From a virus, in IMG/VR virus record IMGVR_UViG_3300030090_002649, positions 1-46,586 of that record: a stretch of 46,586 nt of DNA; one strand, given 5' to 3'. The notes under the pieces were generated by a model. It had not been told where the DNA came from. It searched no databases and saw only the letters and a program-made list of their open reading frames with translations. The translations under genes and the position numbers were made by a program. Below are positions 1 to 6,112 of the stretch, piece by piece. Numbering within the stretch: position 1 is the stretch's first letter; each line of letters starts with the position of its first letter.

Positions 1-24
1 AGAGAGTTTTCCAAGTTTCTCTCT
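1..24 (+). other. Hairpin at window edge, before first gene
   Basis: Bases 1-6 (AGAGAG) are complementary to 19-24 (CTCTCT) with a 12-base loop. The left arm may continue outside the window. The arms match the inner end of the stem of the larger element at 393-480, and both are followed by the same 22-base leader, so this is probably the same kind of intergenic element, cut or shortened. Confidence 0.4.
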
Positions 25-46
25 TATATGTAAATAAAAGACAAAG

Positions 47-68
47 AAATTAATTAAAGGAGAATGTA
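47..68 (+). repeat. 22-base leader with ribosome binding site, copy 1
   Basis: This 22-base AT-rich stretch contains AAAGGAG and ends one base before the ATG at 69. An identical 22-base copy lies at 476-497 before the next gene. Both copies follow an AGAGAG/CTCTCT hairpin, so hairpin plus leader looks like a duplicated module. It acts at least as the translation start signal; a promoter role is possible but not shown. Confidence 0.7.
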
Positions 69-380
69 ATGTTTTATAAATTTAAAATAATAAGAAAAGT
101 AAAAAGAGTTATCACGTGGTTCTTTGGAGAAGAAACAGAAACTATTTATTGTCGTAATATTGACGAGGTTAATGAAATATTAGAAGAAGATGATAAAGTA
201 TTTATATTATCAAGCTCTTCTGGTATTCAAGGCGTATATGAACCATATACTGCAAAAGATGAAGCAATTAGATTAATAGATGAGTGTAAAAAAATGAATA
301 AAAATTATAATAATGCAGAAGCTTATGAATATAATATTCAGCAAATCATTAAACACCTTGATAACAGCAATTGGAATTAA
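69..380 (+). CDS. Small phage protein of unknown function (103 aa)
   Basis: I do not recognise this protein. Its N-terminus is basic (several Lys/Arg in the first 15 residues) with a short hydrophobic ITWFFG segment, followed by an acidic middle (EILEEDD) and a charged, Asn-rich C-terminal half. There are no cysteine motifs and no convincing signal peptide. The ATG start has a perfect AGGAG 6-7 bases upstream inside the repeated leader at 47-68. It heads the visible plus-strand block of small accessory genes and is separated from the next gene by a long hairpin. It is probably an early host-interaction protein, from position and size only. Confidence 0.7.
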   Translation: MFYKFKIIRKVKRVITWFFGEETETIYCRNIDEVNEILEEDDKVFILSSSSGIQGVYEPYTAKDEAIRLIDECKKMNKNYNNAEAYEYNIQQIIKHLDNSNWN

Positions 381-392
381 TAAACAAACAAT

Positions 393-480
393 AATTTATT
401 AGAGAGAGTTACGGCTAAAACCACCATTCGTTAATGCTACTAGCACGAACTAGTTAAGCGTGGTCTCTCTCTAATAAATT
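393..480 (+). ncRNA. Structured intergenic element A (16-bp terminal stem)
   Basis: Bases 393-408 and 465-480 form a perfect 16-bp inverted repeat enclosing 56 nt. The core can fold further: 420-424 pairs with 460-464 (ACCAC/GTGGT), 427-431 with 445-449 (TTCGT/ACGAA), and 436-438 with 442-444 in a small hairpin. There is no open reading frame and no T-tract after the stem, so it is not a classical terminator. It contains ACGGCTA (411-417), which recurs in the element at 1607-1666. It ends directly at the leader and ribosome site of the next gene. The class is unknown. Confidence 0.65.
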
Positions 481-497
481 AATTAAAGGAGAATGTA
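476..497 (+). repeat. 22-base leader with ribosome binding site, copy 2
   Basis: Identical to 47-68 over 22 bases. It contains AAAGGAG and ends immediately before the GTG start at 498. It overlaps the last bases of the right arm of the hairpin at 393-480, so hairpin folding could influence access to the ribosome site. Confidence 0.7.
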
Positions 498-728
498 GTG
501 AAAGAAGAACTAGATAGATTTGATGAAGATTTAAAGAGTATCGTAGATGTTAAATTGTACAAATTAATAGCTTATTTAGAGATATTAAGGAAAAATATTA
601 GTAGTACTAATTCACAAGAATTGGATAATTATTACCATATACTAGGTAATGTTAGATATGAGCTAAAGAAATTATTAGGTCATCATATAGTTGGAGATAC
701 ATACGTAGTAAATGGAGATGAATTATGA
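498..728 (+). CDS. Small helical phage protein of unknown function (76 aa)
   Basis: The start is GTG, chosen because AAAGGAG lies 7 bases upstream in the same leader used by the gene at 69. The product is rich in Glu, Lys, Leu and Ile, with heptad-like leucines in residues 15-60, and is probably all-helical. No catalytic motif, cysteine cluster or membrane segment is visible. Its stop codon overlaps the ATG of the next small gene (ATGA at 725-728), which suggests translational coupling. Function unknown. Confidence 0.65.
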   Translation: MKEELDRFDEDLKSIVDVKLYKLIAYLEILRKNISSTNSQELDNYYHILGNVRYELKKLLGHHIVGDTYVVNGDEL

Positions 729-892
729 AAAATAAAATAAGGAAATATTTAAAGAACTTAGGATTAAATATGAAACTTTATAATGGATATTTTATGACTG
801 ATACAAAAATAGTAGCAAAAATAGATGATACTATAGTTTATATCAATTATGATTTTAAAGGTCATAGAGCATATCCAATAAATAATGAATAA
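725..892 (+). CDS. Very small phage protein (55 aa), coupled to upstream gene
   Basis: The ATG at 725 overlaps the upstream TGA (ATGA). Translation gives 55 residues starting MKNKIRKYLK and ending with NNE. The first 17 residues are strongly basic; the rest alternates short hydrophobic and polar stretches, as in a small beta-rich domain. The reading frame ends just before the hairpin element at 905-988. Support comes from the four-base overlap, codon use like its neighbours and the exact fit between gene and hairpin. Function unknown. Confidence 0.55.
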   Translation: MKNKIRKYLKNLGLNMKLYNGYFMTDTKIVAKIDDTIVYINYDFKGHRAYPINNE

Positions 893-904
893 GATATTCC
901 TTGA

Positions 905-988
905 GGAGCGAGCATTATTCAGCCTATTCCTTGCCATGTTTACCTCTTATTGATACAGAGGGTTTCGGCTTATTAGGTAGCTCGCTCC
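905..988 (+). ncRNA. Structured intergenic element B (9-bp terminal stem)
   Basis: GGAGCGAGC (905-913) and GCTCGCTCC (980-988) form a perfect GC-rich 9-bp stem around 66 nt. Inside, AGCC (921-924) can pair with GGCT (967-970), and CCTCT (943-947) with AGAGG (957-961). The inner TCGGCTTA (965-972) resembles ACGGCTA in elements A and C. No reading frame of note is present. It precedes the gene at 1021 by about 30 bases. There is no U-tract, so a simple terminator is unlikely. Confidence 0.6.
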
Positions 989-1020
989 AAAATTTATAAT
1001 TATTAATTAATGGAGGCATT

Positions 1021-1293
1021 ATGGGAAGAGTTAAAGAAACTGATGATGATGATAGTGTATTTAAAAAAGCTAGAGATGAAAGAGCTTTTATAAATATAGA
1101 AGAAATAGAATGGATGTCTAATTGTTGTTTTGAACCGCCACACAGAGATATACTTGATACTGGCGAATATGACAAAGGATTAGATACTGGTAGAGAATTT
1201 GATACACAACCAATCGGTTTATGTAGTAAATGTAAAGAAGGCGCTATATTTTATATGGTAGAGGAGGACAGTGATGAATTTCTCGGAAGATAA
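1021..1293 (+). CDS. Small zinc-binding phage protein (90 aa)
   Basis: Probable zinc-ribbon or treble-clef protein. Candidate ligands are C35, C36 and H41 in a CCxxPPH segment, and C68 and C71 in GLCSKCKEG, the usual closing knuckle of small phage zinc proteins. The N-terminus has an Asp run (residues 8-11). The start is supported by GGAGG eight bases upstream. The gene overlaps the following 42-aa reading frame, which precedes the ubiquitin-like gene, so it may be co-expressed with the conjugation cassette. Whether it binds nucleic acid or protein cannot be told. Confidence 0.65.
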   Translation: MGRVKETDDDDSVFKKARDERAFINIEEIEWMSNCCFEPPHRDILDTGEYDKGLDTGREFDTQPIGLCSKCKEGAIFYMVEEDSDEFLGR

Positions 1294-1402
1294 AATAGAA
1301 TTATACATTGAAAACATAATAAAGTGTAGAAAACAGAGAAAAGCGATATTGCAAAACAAAAAGGCTAAGGAGGCCAAAATAAAATGGCAAATGATACAAT
1401 AA
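1274..1402 (+). CDS. Tiny basic protein (42 aa) bridging into the Ubl gene
   Basis: The ATG at 1274 has GAGGAGG six bases upstream, overlaps the previous gene by 20 bases and runs 19 bases into the ubiquitin-like gene. The product begins MNFSEDKIEL and has a Lys/Arg/Ala-rich helical second half. This overlap pattern (ribosome site inside the previous gene, stop inside the next) matches the real small genes elsewhere in the window. It may mainly couple translation of the Ubl to upstream genes. No function can be assigned. Confidence 0.5.
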   Translation: MNFSEDKIELYIENIIKCRKQRKAILQNKKAKEAKIKWQMIQ

Positions 1403-1596
1403 CAATCAACTTATTACAAAACGGAGAGTTCAGTCCTAGAGATACATCATCTACAACAGTAGGCGAATTAAGGAACGAACTAGAAATACCATCAGATGCA
1501 AATGTAATGGTAGGTGGAACTATCAGACAGAACGACTTTGTTCTAGAAGATGGTGCGTTAGTTGCTTATGCGAGCAATAATAAAGTTGGTGGATAA
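1384..1596 (+). CDS. Ubiquitin-like modifier ending in Gly-Gly (70 aa)
   Basis: The length and pattern suit a beta-grasp fold: an initial beta-hairpin (TITINLLQNGEF), a helix starting TVGELRNEL (about residues 25-33), then short strands (NVMVGG, DFVLEDG, ALVAYAS). The protein ends VGG, so G69-G70 is the mature C-terminus expected of a modifier activated by an E1, and no trimming protease is needed. Immediately downstream are E2-, JAB- and E1-like genes, which makes the modifier role much stronger than the sequence alone would. The ribosome site AGGAGG is about 10 bases upstream. Alternatives are a ThiS/MoaD-type sulfur carrier, but no cofactor or sulfur-transfer genes are nearby. Confidence 0.8.
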   Translation: MANDTITINLLQNGEFSPRDTSSTTVGELRNELEIPSDANVMVGGTIRQNDFVLEDGALVAYASNNKVGG

Positions 1597-1606
1597 TAGA
1601 TAATAA

Positions 1607-1666
1607 TATAAAGCCCTGTGAGTCTCACGTGAGTATGAAATACGGCTACCGAGCTTGGGCTTTATA
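1607..1666 (+). ncRNA. Structured intergenic element C (cloverleaf-like)
   Basis: A perfect 10-bp stem (1607-1616 with 1657-1666) encloses 40 nt that can form three miniature hairpins with 3-base loops: GTGA-GTC-TCAC (1618-1628), GTAT-GAA-ATAC (1633-1643) and CGG-CTA-CCG (1643-1651). The overall shape is a small four-way junction. It lies between the Ubl and E2-like genes, 16 bases before the latter's ribosome site. It shares ACGGCTA (1642-1648) with element A. It is too short, and lacks the conserved bases, for a tRNA. Confidence 0.6.
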
Positions 1667-1689
1667 AAATAAAACGATAAGGAGAAAAG

Positions 1690-3159
1690 ATGATAGAAAT
1701 ATATGATGGAAGAAGAGATAGAAAAGTAAGTGAAATAGATTTTATTAAGAATTTAAGTCAAGAACAATTAAATAAAGTAGCTGTTGGGCCTCAAGATAGA
1801 TTATTAGAATTAATTAAATATTTTAATGAAGTATTTCAATATGCAAAGATTGAAGGTAGAATAGATGTTACTAATAAATGGGCTTGGAAACGTGGTTCTT
1901 ATGATGTTATGAGAGAGTATTTAAATGATAAATTGCAAATAAATAAAAAAGCTATGTCAATGTCTAAAATATTAGAAAGAGCTCAACACAATGCTAATTT
2001 CTTAGGTTATATGCGTAAGAAATCATATCAATTAGAATCAGAAAGACGCAAACTCATAAATATGGGCATTCCTAGAGATGTAGATACTGATAAATTTCAA
2101 AGTATGTGCATAGATATGGCAGAAAAAATAGAAAATGCTTGCAATAATGCTAATAACATTATAGAGAATGTAAACTTAAAGCCATATATAGGTATAAATA
2201 GTAGCGATGAAATAATGCTTTATTTAGATATTATGCTAACAGGTCTAAATATGAGTATAGTTCAAGATTCAACAATAGTAGAAACTAACAAATTATCACC
2301 AATTAGAATAATGGTAAATGTTGATTTTAGGAAACTATTAAATAATCAAATGTATACTGTAAATTTTAAGGGCAAATATATAGATGATTATCATATGTTT
2401 CCTTATTTAAATTCAGAAACTTATTATCGTAATTGGGGTAATGTATGCTTAGACAGACATCACGAAGATTTTGTAAGAGCATTTAAAAAGTTAGATTTTG
2501 TTAGTATGTCAATGATATTAATGCAATGGGCTCAATATTATAATGTTGGACACTCTAATCCATATAGTCAGCCATATCTTTTACATTATGGTATGCCTAA
2601 AGACAAAAGTCAATCTTATAAACAATTGTTTGTAGCTGGTACAATTCAAAGTACTTGCCAAACAACTCAAAATAGAATGACTCAAGACTCTTCTGGAATA
2701 GACAAACTTGTATCTAGCAAAAAGTTATGTCAAGATATTGAATGTCAATATATAGGTAATTGTGATATTTACGAAACATATAATCGAAAAATAAATCTAT
2801 ATAATAAACATAAATATTTAGGCGATGCTATATATATGGAACTTGTAAATCATGCAATAGTTAATGATTTTGACCAAGAAGCGGTATCAAGCATGTTTGA
2901 ATCAATAACTGGGCAATATATATCTTATTATGCTAATGGAAATGATTTGATTTCAAAAGAAGAATATCTAAATCTTTGGTATGATAAGTTTTTAATATAT
3001 TTTGCAACAACATACGAAAAGAATGCTAATGCTTATTTATATGATTATTTAATAAATAATAGATTATTAGAGAAAGCAGAAATAAAAACAGAGAATACAG
3101 ACACAGATAATATAAAACAGATGATGATGGCCTGGGCTACATCAGAAGGAGCAAGATAA
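1690..3159 (+). CDS. E2-like ubiquitin-conjugating protein with large flanking regions (489 aa)
   Basis: The central region (about residues 190-300) resembles a prokaryotic E2/UBC domain. HMFPY (235-239) is followed by the active-site-like segment GNVCLDR with C253, L254, D255. After it come a predicted helix (FVRAFKKLDFVSMSMILMQW) and YYNVGHSNPY, recalling the CLDIL...L...DPNP...P order of eukaryotic E2s and the CLG...YN...SPY order of bacterial E2-like proteins. Residues 1-180 are helical and charged; the C-terminal third holds a Cys cluster (CQDIECQYIGNC) and helices, perhaps for substrate or partner binding. It would take the activated modifier from the E1 onto C253 and pass it to a target. 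Its stop overlaps the JAB start (TAATG). The E2 call rests on motif pattern and operon context; the flanks are unrecognised. Confidence 0.65.
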   Translation: MIEIYDGRRDRKVSEIDFIKNLSQEQLNKVAVGPQDRLLELIKYFNEVFQYAKIEGRIDVTNKWAWKRGSYDVMREYLNDKLQINKKAMSMSKILERAQHNANFLGYMRKKSYQLESERRKLINMGIPRDVDTDKFQSMCIDMAEKIENACNNANNIIENVNLKPYIGINSSDEIMLYLDIMLTGLNMSIVQDSTIVETNKLSPIRIMVNVDFRKLLNNQMYTVNFKGKYIDDYHMFPYLNSETYYRNWGNVCLDRHHEDFVRAFKKLDFVSMSMILMQWAQYYNVGHSNPYSQPYLLHYGMPKDKSQSYKQLFVAGTIQSTCQTTQNRMTQDSSGIDKLVSSKKLCQDIECQYIGNCDIYETYNRKINLYNKHKYLGDAIYMELVNHAIVNDFDQEAVSSMFESITGQYISYYANGNDLISKEEYLNLWYDKFLIYFATTYEKNANAYLYDYLINNRLLEKAEIKTENTDTDNIKQMMMAWATSEGAR

Positions 3160-4091
3160 TGAAGTTAGAAGAAGTGTTTTACATAAAAGAAAAAGACTGG
3201 TATAAATTACAAGGTTGGGCTACAATAGCGTATGAAGAAGATAAAAACGAAATATCTGGATTAATGACAGCAGTACCACAAGAAGACGGCAGATTCAAAT
3301 TAGGTGATGTAAGGATTCTTAAACAAAAGAACTCTAGCACTAATACTGAATTAGACGGTGATGCTGTTGCTGAATATACTATGAAGTTTGGTATGAAATA
3401 TAATAATCCAAATATGAAGTTTGTTTGGTGGCATTCACATCATACTATGGGAGCTTTCTGGTCTGGTACTGATGAAAATGAAATAGATGAATGGAAGAAC
3501 AATAGTTTTTCTTTGGCTTTAGTTATAAATCTTAAGGAGGAGTATAAATTCAGAGTTAGTGTATGGAATAACAATGGATTGCCAATAGAAGAACATATTG
3601 ATACTACTCTTACTATTGAAAGACCTAAGCCAAAAGTCAAAGTAACAGATGCTATGAAAGTAGAATATCAAAACCTTTGTTCTAATCTTCATCAGCCTGT
3701 TGTTGGAAATACAAATATCTGGGGTTGGGGTTATAACAGAATTAACACAAACCCTAGACAATTGACATTAGGACAAGAAAAAGAGCTAACATACGAAAAA
3801 GAATACGCAGCTGCATATGAACTATTAGAAAGCCTGCAAGATGACTTTGTAAGTGGTACTATTAAAGTAAAGGATTATAAAAAAGAAATAAAATCTTTTA
3901 ATAAACAATGCTTAGATAAGAAACTACCATTTAAAGCAAAAGTTATAAAAGGCAATGGTATTACAATAATGAATAAGCTGATGACTTTAATGCCAAACGA
4001 ATTGTTCGAATGGGATGATAATAGATTAAAGGATACGTATGAAGAGCGTGAATTTCAAAGAAACTATGGAGGATACACAGAATGGCTATAA
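3159..4091 (+). CDS. JAB/MPN+ (JAMM) metallo-isopeptidase (310 aa)
   Basis: The canonical JAMM zinc-protease motif is complete: E31 in NEISG, then H92-S93-H94 followed by seven residues, S102, two residues and D105. The catalytic domain covers about residues 1-140. The remaining 170 residues are unrecognised and helical, possibly for recognising the modifier or E2. In ubiquitin-type systems such enzymes cut the isopeptide bond between modifier and target or trim precursors. Because the Ubl here already ends in Gly-Gly, deconjugation is the likelier task. It overlaps both neighbours (E2 by 1 base, E1 by 10 bases), so it is translated with them. A RadC-like or tail-assembly (TAPK) JAB is less likely given the neighbours and the plus-strand location away from the tail genes. 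Confidence 0.85.
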   Translation: MKLEEVFYIKEKDWYKLQGWATIAYEEDKNEISGLMTAVPQEDGRFKLGDVRILKQKNSSTNTELDGDAVAEYTMKFGMKYNNPNMKFVWWHSHHTMGAFWSGTDENEIDEWKNNSFSLALVINLKEEYKFRVSVWNNNGLPIEEHIDTTLTIERPKPKVKVTDAMKVEYQNLCSNLHQPVVGNTNIWGWGYNRINTNPRQLTLGQEKELTYEKEYAAAYELLESLQDDFVSGTIKVKDYKKEIKSFNKQCLDKKLPFKAKVIKGNGITIMNKLMTLMPNELFEWDDNRLKDTYEEREFQRNYGGYTEWL

Positions 4092-4750
4092 ATATGAGAA
4101 GTAGAGGACTTGTAGATAATTTAAACAAATTCAACTTTCATATATTGGGTTGCGGTGCTATAGGTAGTGCCGCAGCTATCCAATTATGCAGGATGGGTGC
4201 AACAAAGTTTGCTTTATATGATAATGATAAAGTAGATACGGCTAACATAGGCGTATCACAGTACACAATGTACGATATAGATTATCCTAAAGTAGATATG
4301 TTACACGGAAAGTTAAAAGATATAACTATTGATTTAGAAGTTCAATGTATTGATGAAAAGTTTATCAATTATATACATATGAACAATGATGACATAATTA
4401 TATTAGGTTTTGACAGTATGCAATCTAGAATGGATGCAGTAAAAGCTATAAACAACTGGCAAGGATGTAAGCCATATGCTTTAATAGATGGTCGTATGGG
4501 TGCAGAACATTATCAACAATATGTTTTGCTAAGACCTACATTAAAAGACTATAAAAAGATATGGTATTCTGACGAGAATGGTAGTGAAGAGCCTTGCAAT
4601 ATGAAAGCTACTAGTTATTGTAGTAATATGAGTGGTAGTTTTATAGCAAATGCAGTAAGAAAAATAGTCAAAGAACAACCTTACGAGGATTTTGTCTCTT
4701 TTCATTTTCCTACTATGTCGATAGAAAAAAATAGTTGCATATTTAAATAA
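4082..4750 (+). CDS. E1-like ThiF/MoeB-family adenylating enzyme (222 aa)
   Basis: Rossmann-type ATP-binding protein. The glycine loop is GCGAIGS (G23, G25, G28), followed by the ribose-binding strand end ALYDNDKVD (D47, D49) and N55, as in ThiF, MoeB and the adenylation half of ubiquitin E1. Further family marks are D111 with R116, and D136-G-R138. C172 (EPCN) and C180 (SYC) are candidates for the Cys that accepts the modifier; which one acts cannot be decided here. At 222 aa it is a minimal E1 lacking a separate ubiquitin-fold domain. It would adenylate the Gly-Gly end of the 70-aa Ubl and hand it to the E2-like protein. The start at 4082 has GGAGG upstream; an in-frame ATG 12 bases later is possible. 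Confidence 0.85.
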   Translation: MAINMRSRGLVDNLNKFNFHILGCGAIGSAAAIQLCRMGATKFALYDNDKVDTANIGVSQYTMYDIDYPKVDMLHGKLKDITIDLEVQCIDEKFINYIHMNNDDIIILGFDSMQSRMDAVKAINNWQGCKPYALIDGRMGAEHYQQYVLLRPTLKDYKKIWYSDENGSEEPCNMKATSYCSNMSGSFIANAVRKIVKEQPYEDFVSFHFPTMSIEKNSCIFK

Positions 4751-4761
4751 TAAGTATTAAC

Positions 4762-4815
4762 TTAGTAAGCTTGAGGGAGTTAGCAATAACTCTCTTGAGC
4801 CCTTTCGTTAACTAA
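4762..4815 (+). ncRNA. Structured intergenic element D (GCAA tetraloop hairpin)
   Basis: Bases 4773-4782 and 4787-4796 form a 10-bp stem with two or three G-U pairs, closed by a GCAA (GNRA-type) tetraloop at 4783-4786. An outer TTAGT/ACTAA pairing (4762-4766 with 4811-4815) can enclose it. CTTGAG is repeated directly at 4770-4775 and 4794-4799, and GAGGG could alternatively pair with the CCCTT after the hairpin. It separates the conjugation cassette from the replication genes and ends just before the GGAGG of the next gene. Confidence 0.55.
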
Positions 4816-4829
4816 AAGAAGGAGGTGCA

Positions 4830-5501
4830 ATGTCACTGAAAAAAGTAAAAAGAAAAGCTATATCAAATGACCCTAAAGTAATGTTATTATATGGAGCTCC
4901 TAAAGTAGGTAAAACTACTGCTTTAAGTCAATTAGAAGATTGTTTAATAATTGATACAGAGCAAGGTGCTAATATGGTAGAAGGCTATATAGAGTCTGTA
5001 AACAATAGAGAAGAGTTGATTACGCTTTTAAGAAAGGCTCAAGAAGGCCACGACTATAAGTATGTAGCAATAGATACTATAGACAAAGTAGCTGAATGGG
5101 CAGAAGAAGCTGTATGTAACGAAGAACAAGTATCAGCTGTACAAGACTTAGCATTTGGCAAAGGCTTTGCGATGGTAAGAGAAAAAGTTCTAAATACAAT
5201 AAAAGCAGTTAAACAAATATTTCCTCATGTAATTATCATCGGACATAGGAAATGGGCGAGAGCCGTGGTAGACAGTAAAGCTATAGTAGAACCAGAAAGT
5301 CTAGATTTAACAGGTAAATTAAAGAATATGTTAATGGCAGACTGTGATGCTATAGGCTATGTTTATCGAGATGATGAAAAAGGCAAACTAATGATATCAT
5401 TTAAAGCAAATGAAGCGTTAGAAGCTGGTAGTAGAAGTCCTCATCTGAGAGGCAAAGACATCGAGTTAAAATGGAAAAGTATCTACAAAGGAGATAAATA
5501 A
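4830..5501 (+). CDS. Sak4-like RecA-fold ATPase, phage recombination (223 aa)
   Basis: P-loop NTPase with Walker A GAPKVGKTT (residues 22-30) and a Walker B-like strand YVAIDTID (D82, D85), then HVIIIGHRKWAR as a sensor region. Size and order match the AAA_24/Sak4 family of minimal RecA-related phage ATPases, which promote single-strand annealing with a partner single-strand binding protein. The next gene, overlapping by one base (TAATG), fits that partner, and the primase-helicase follows. It likely acts in recombination-dependent replication or repair in the host cytoplasm. A generic DnaB/RecA ATPase role is the alternative. Confidence 0.75.
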   Translation: MSLKKVKRKAISNDPKVMLLYGAPKVGKTTALSQLEDCLIIDTEQGANMVEGYIESVNNREELITLLRKAQEGHDYKYVAIDTIDKVAEWAEEAVCNEEQVSAVQDLAFGKGFAMVREKVLNTIKAVKQIFPHVIIIGHRKWARAVVDSKAIVEPESLDLTGKLKNMLMADCDAIGYVYRDDEKGKLMISFKANEALEAGSRSPHLRGKDIELKWKSIYKGDK

Positions 5502-6112
5502 TGGCGATATTCAAACCCGAAGTTGCAGAATTTAGCAACGATAATAATAAGTTCTTAGGCATAAATAAATTTGCTATAATGCATTTCGAAAATAAGTCAG
5601 GTATGTTTGATTGGGCTGACTTATACTTAGAAGTGGAAGTTAAACAAGAACATAGTGATTACAATAGAAAGTTACAGATAAAAGGCTCATTTGAAAAAGA
5701 TTCATCAGGTAATATAACTGGAGGTAGTGTATTAAAAAGATTATATAATTTCTTTGACGCTATAGGTTGTACTGCTGGAATCAATGTAAAAGGCGAATGG
5801 GAAGATGGAGAAGGTACTAAAATAGAAGATATATGTGATTATTTATCAACTAGATTTGTAGCTAGTTCTAATTCAGATTATGAACCTTCATCATACGATT
5901 ATATTGCTTATTTCTATAAAGAACAGCCTAAAAAGCCTGGTGCTAAAGCTTATACTAATGTATGGCCTAAAGTATATAGATATAGCGAAGACAATCAAAA
6001 GAAATTACAAAGTGATATCGATTGGTTGAAAGGCAAAGGTTATCTTAAAGAGTTAACAGATGAAGTTAAAACTGCTCCAGAAATGAATGGTAATGGTTTA
6101 GCTAATCTATGA
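5501..6112 (+). CDS. Putative single-stranded DNA-binding / recombination partner (203 aa)
   Basis: The protein resembles phage DUF669-type proteins that accompany Sak4-like ATPases: a beta-rich N-terminal half with alternating strands (ADLYLEVEV, KLQIKGSFEK), then a helix RLYNFFDAIGC, a further beta region to about residue 160, and a short Pro/Asn-rich tail. No acidic SSB-type C-terminal tip is present. It overlaps the Sak4-like gene by one base and the primase-helicase by four, so the three are made together. The ssDNA-binding role is inferred mostly from context; I see no diagnostic motif. Confidence 0.6.
   Translation: MAIFKPEVAEFSNDNNKFLGINKFAIMHFENKSGMFDWADLYLEVEVKQEHSDYNRKLQIKGSFEKDSSGNITGGSVLKRLYNFFDAIGCTAGINVKGEWEDGEGTKIEDICDYLSTRFVASSNSDYEPSSYDYIAYFYKEQPKKPGAKAYTNVWPKVYRYSEDNQKKLQSDIDWLKGKGYLKELTDEVKTAPEMNGNGLANL

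Noticed and set aside
924-1175. Minus-strand frame across element B and the zinc-protein gene.
   Set aside because: It crosses the hairpin element and the start of a well-supported gene, and has no ribosome site on its strand.
1617-1656. Resemblance of element C to a hammerhead ribozyme (CTG-TGAG ... GAAA).
   Set aside because: The conserved CUGANGA core is not complete (one base missing), and the GAAA falls inside a small hairpin rather than at the junction, so self-cleavage is not supported.
393-1666. Intergenic hairpins as intrinsic terminators.
   Set aside because: Stems are long with large structured loops and none is followed by a run of T on the coding strand; they also sit directly before ribosome sites.
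1384-4750. Ubl, E1 and JAB as a sulfur-carrier (ThiS/MoaD-type) or tail-assembly (TAPI/TAPK) set.
   Set aside because: No thiamin, molybdopterin or cysteine-synthesis gene is near, the genes are in the early block and not the tail operon, and an E2-like gene is present, which those pathways do not use.
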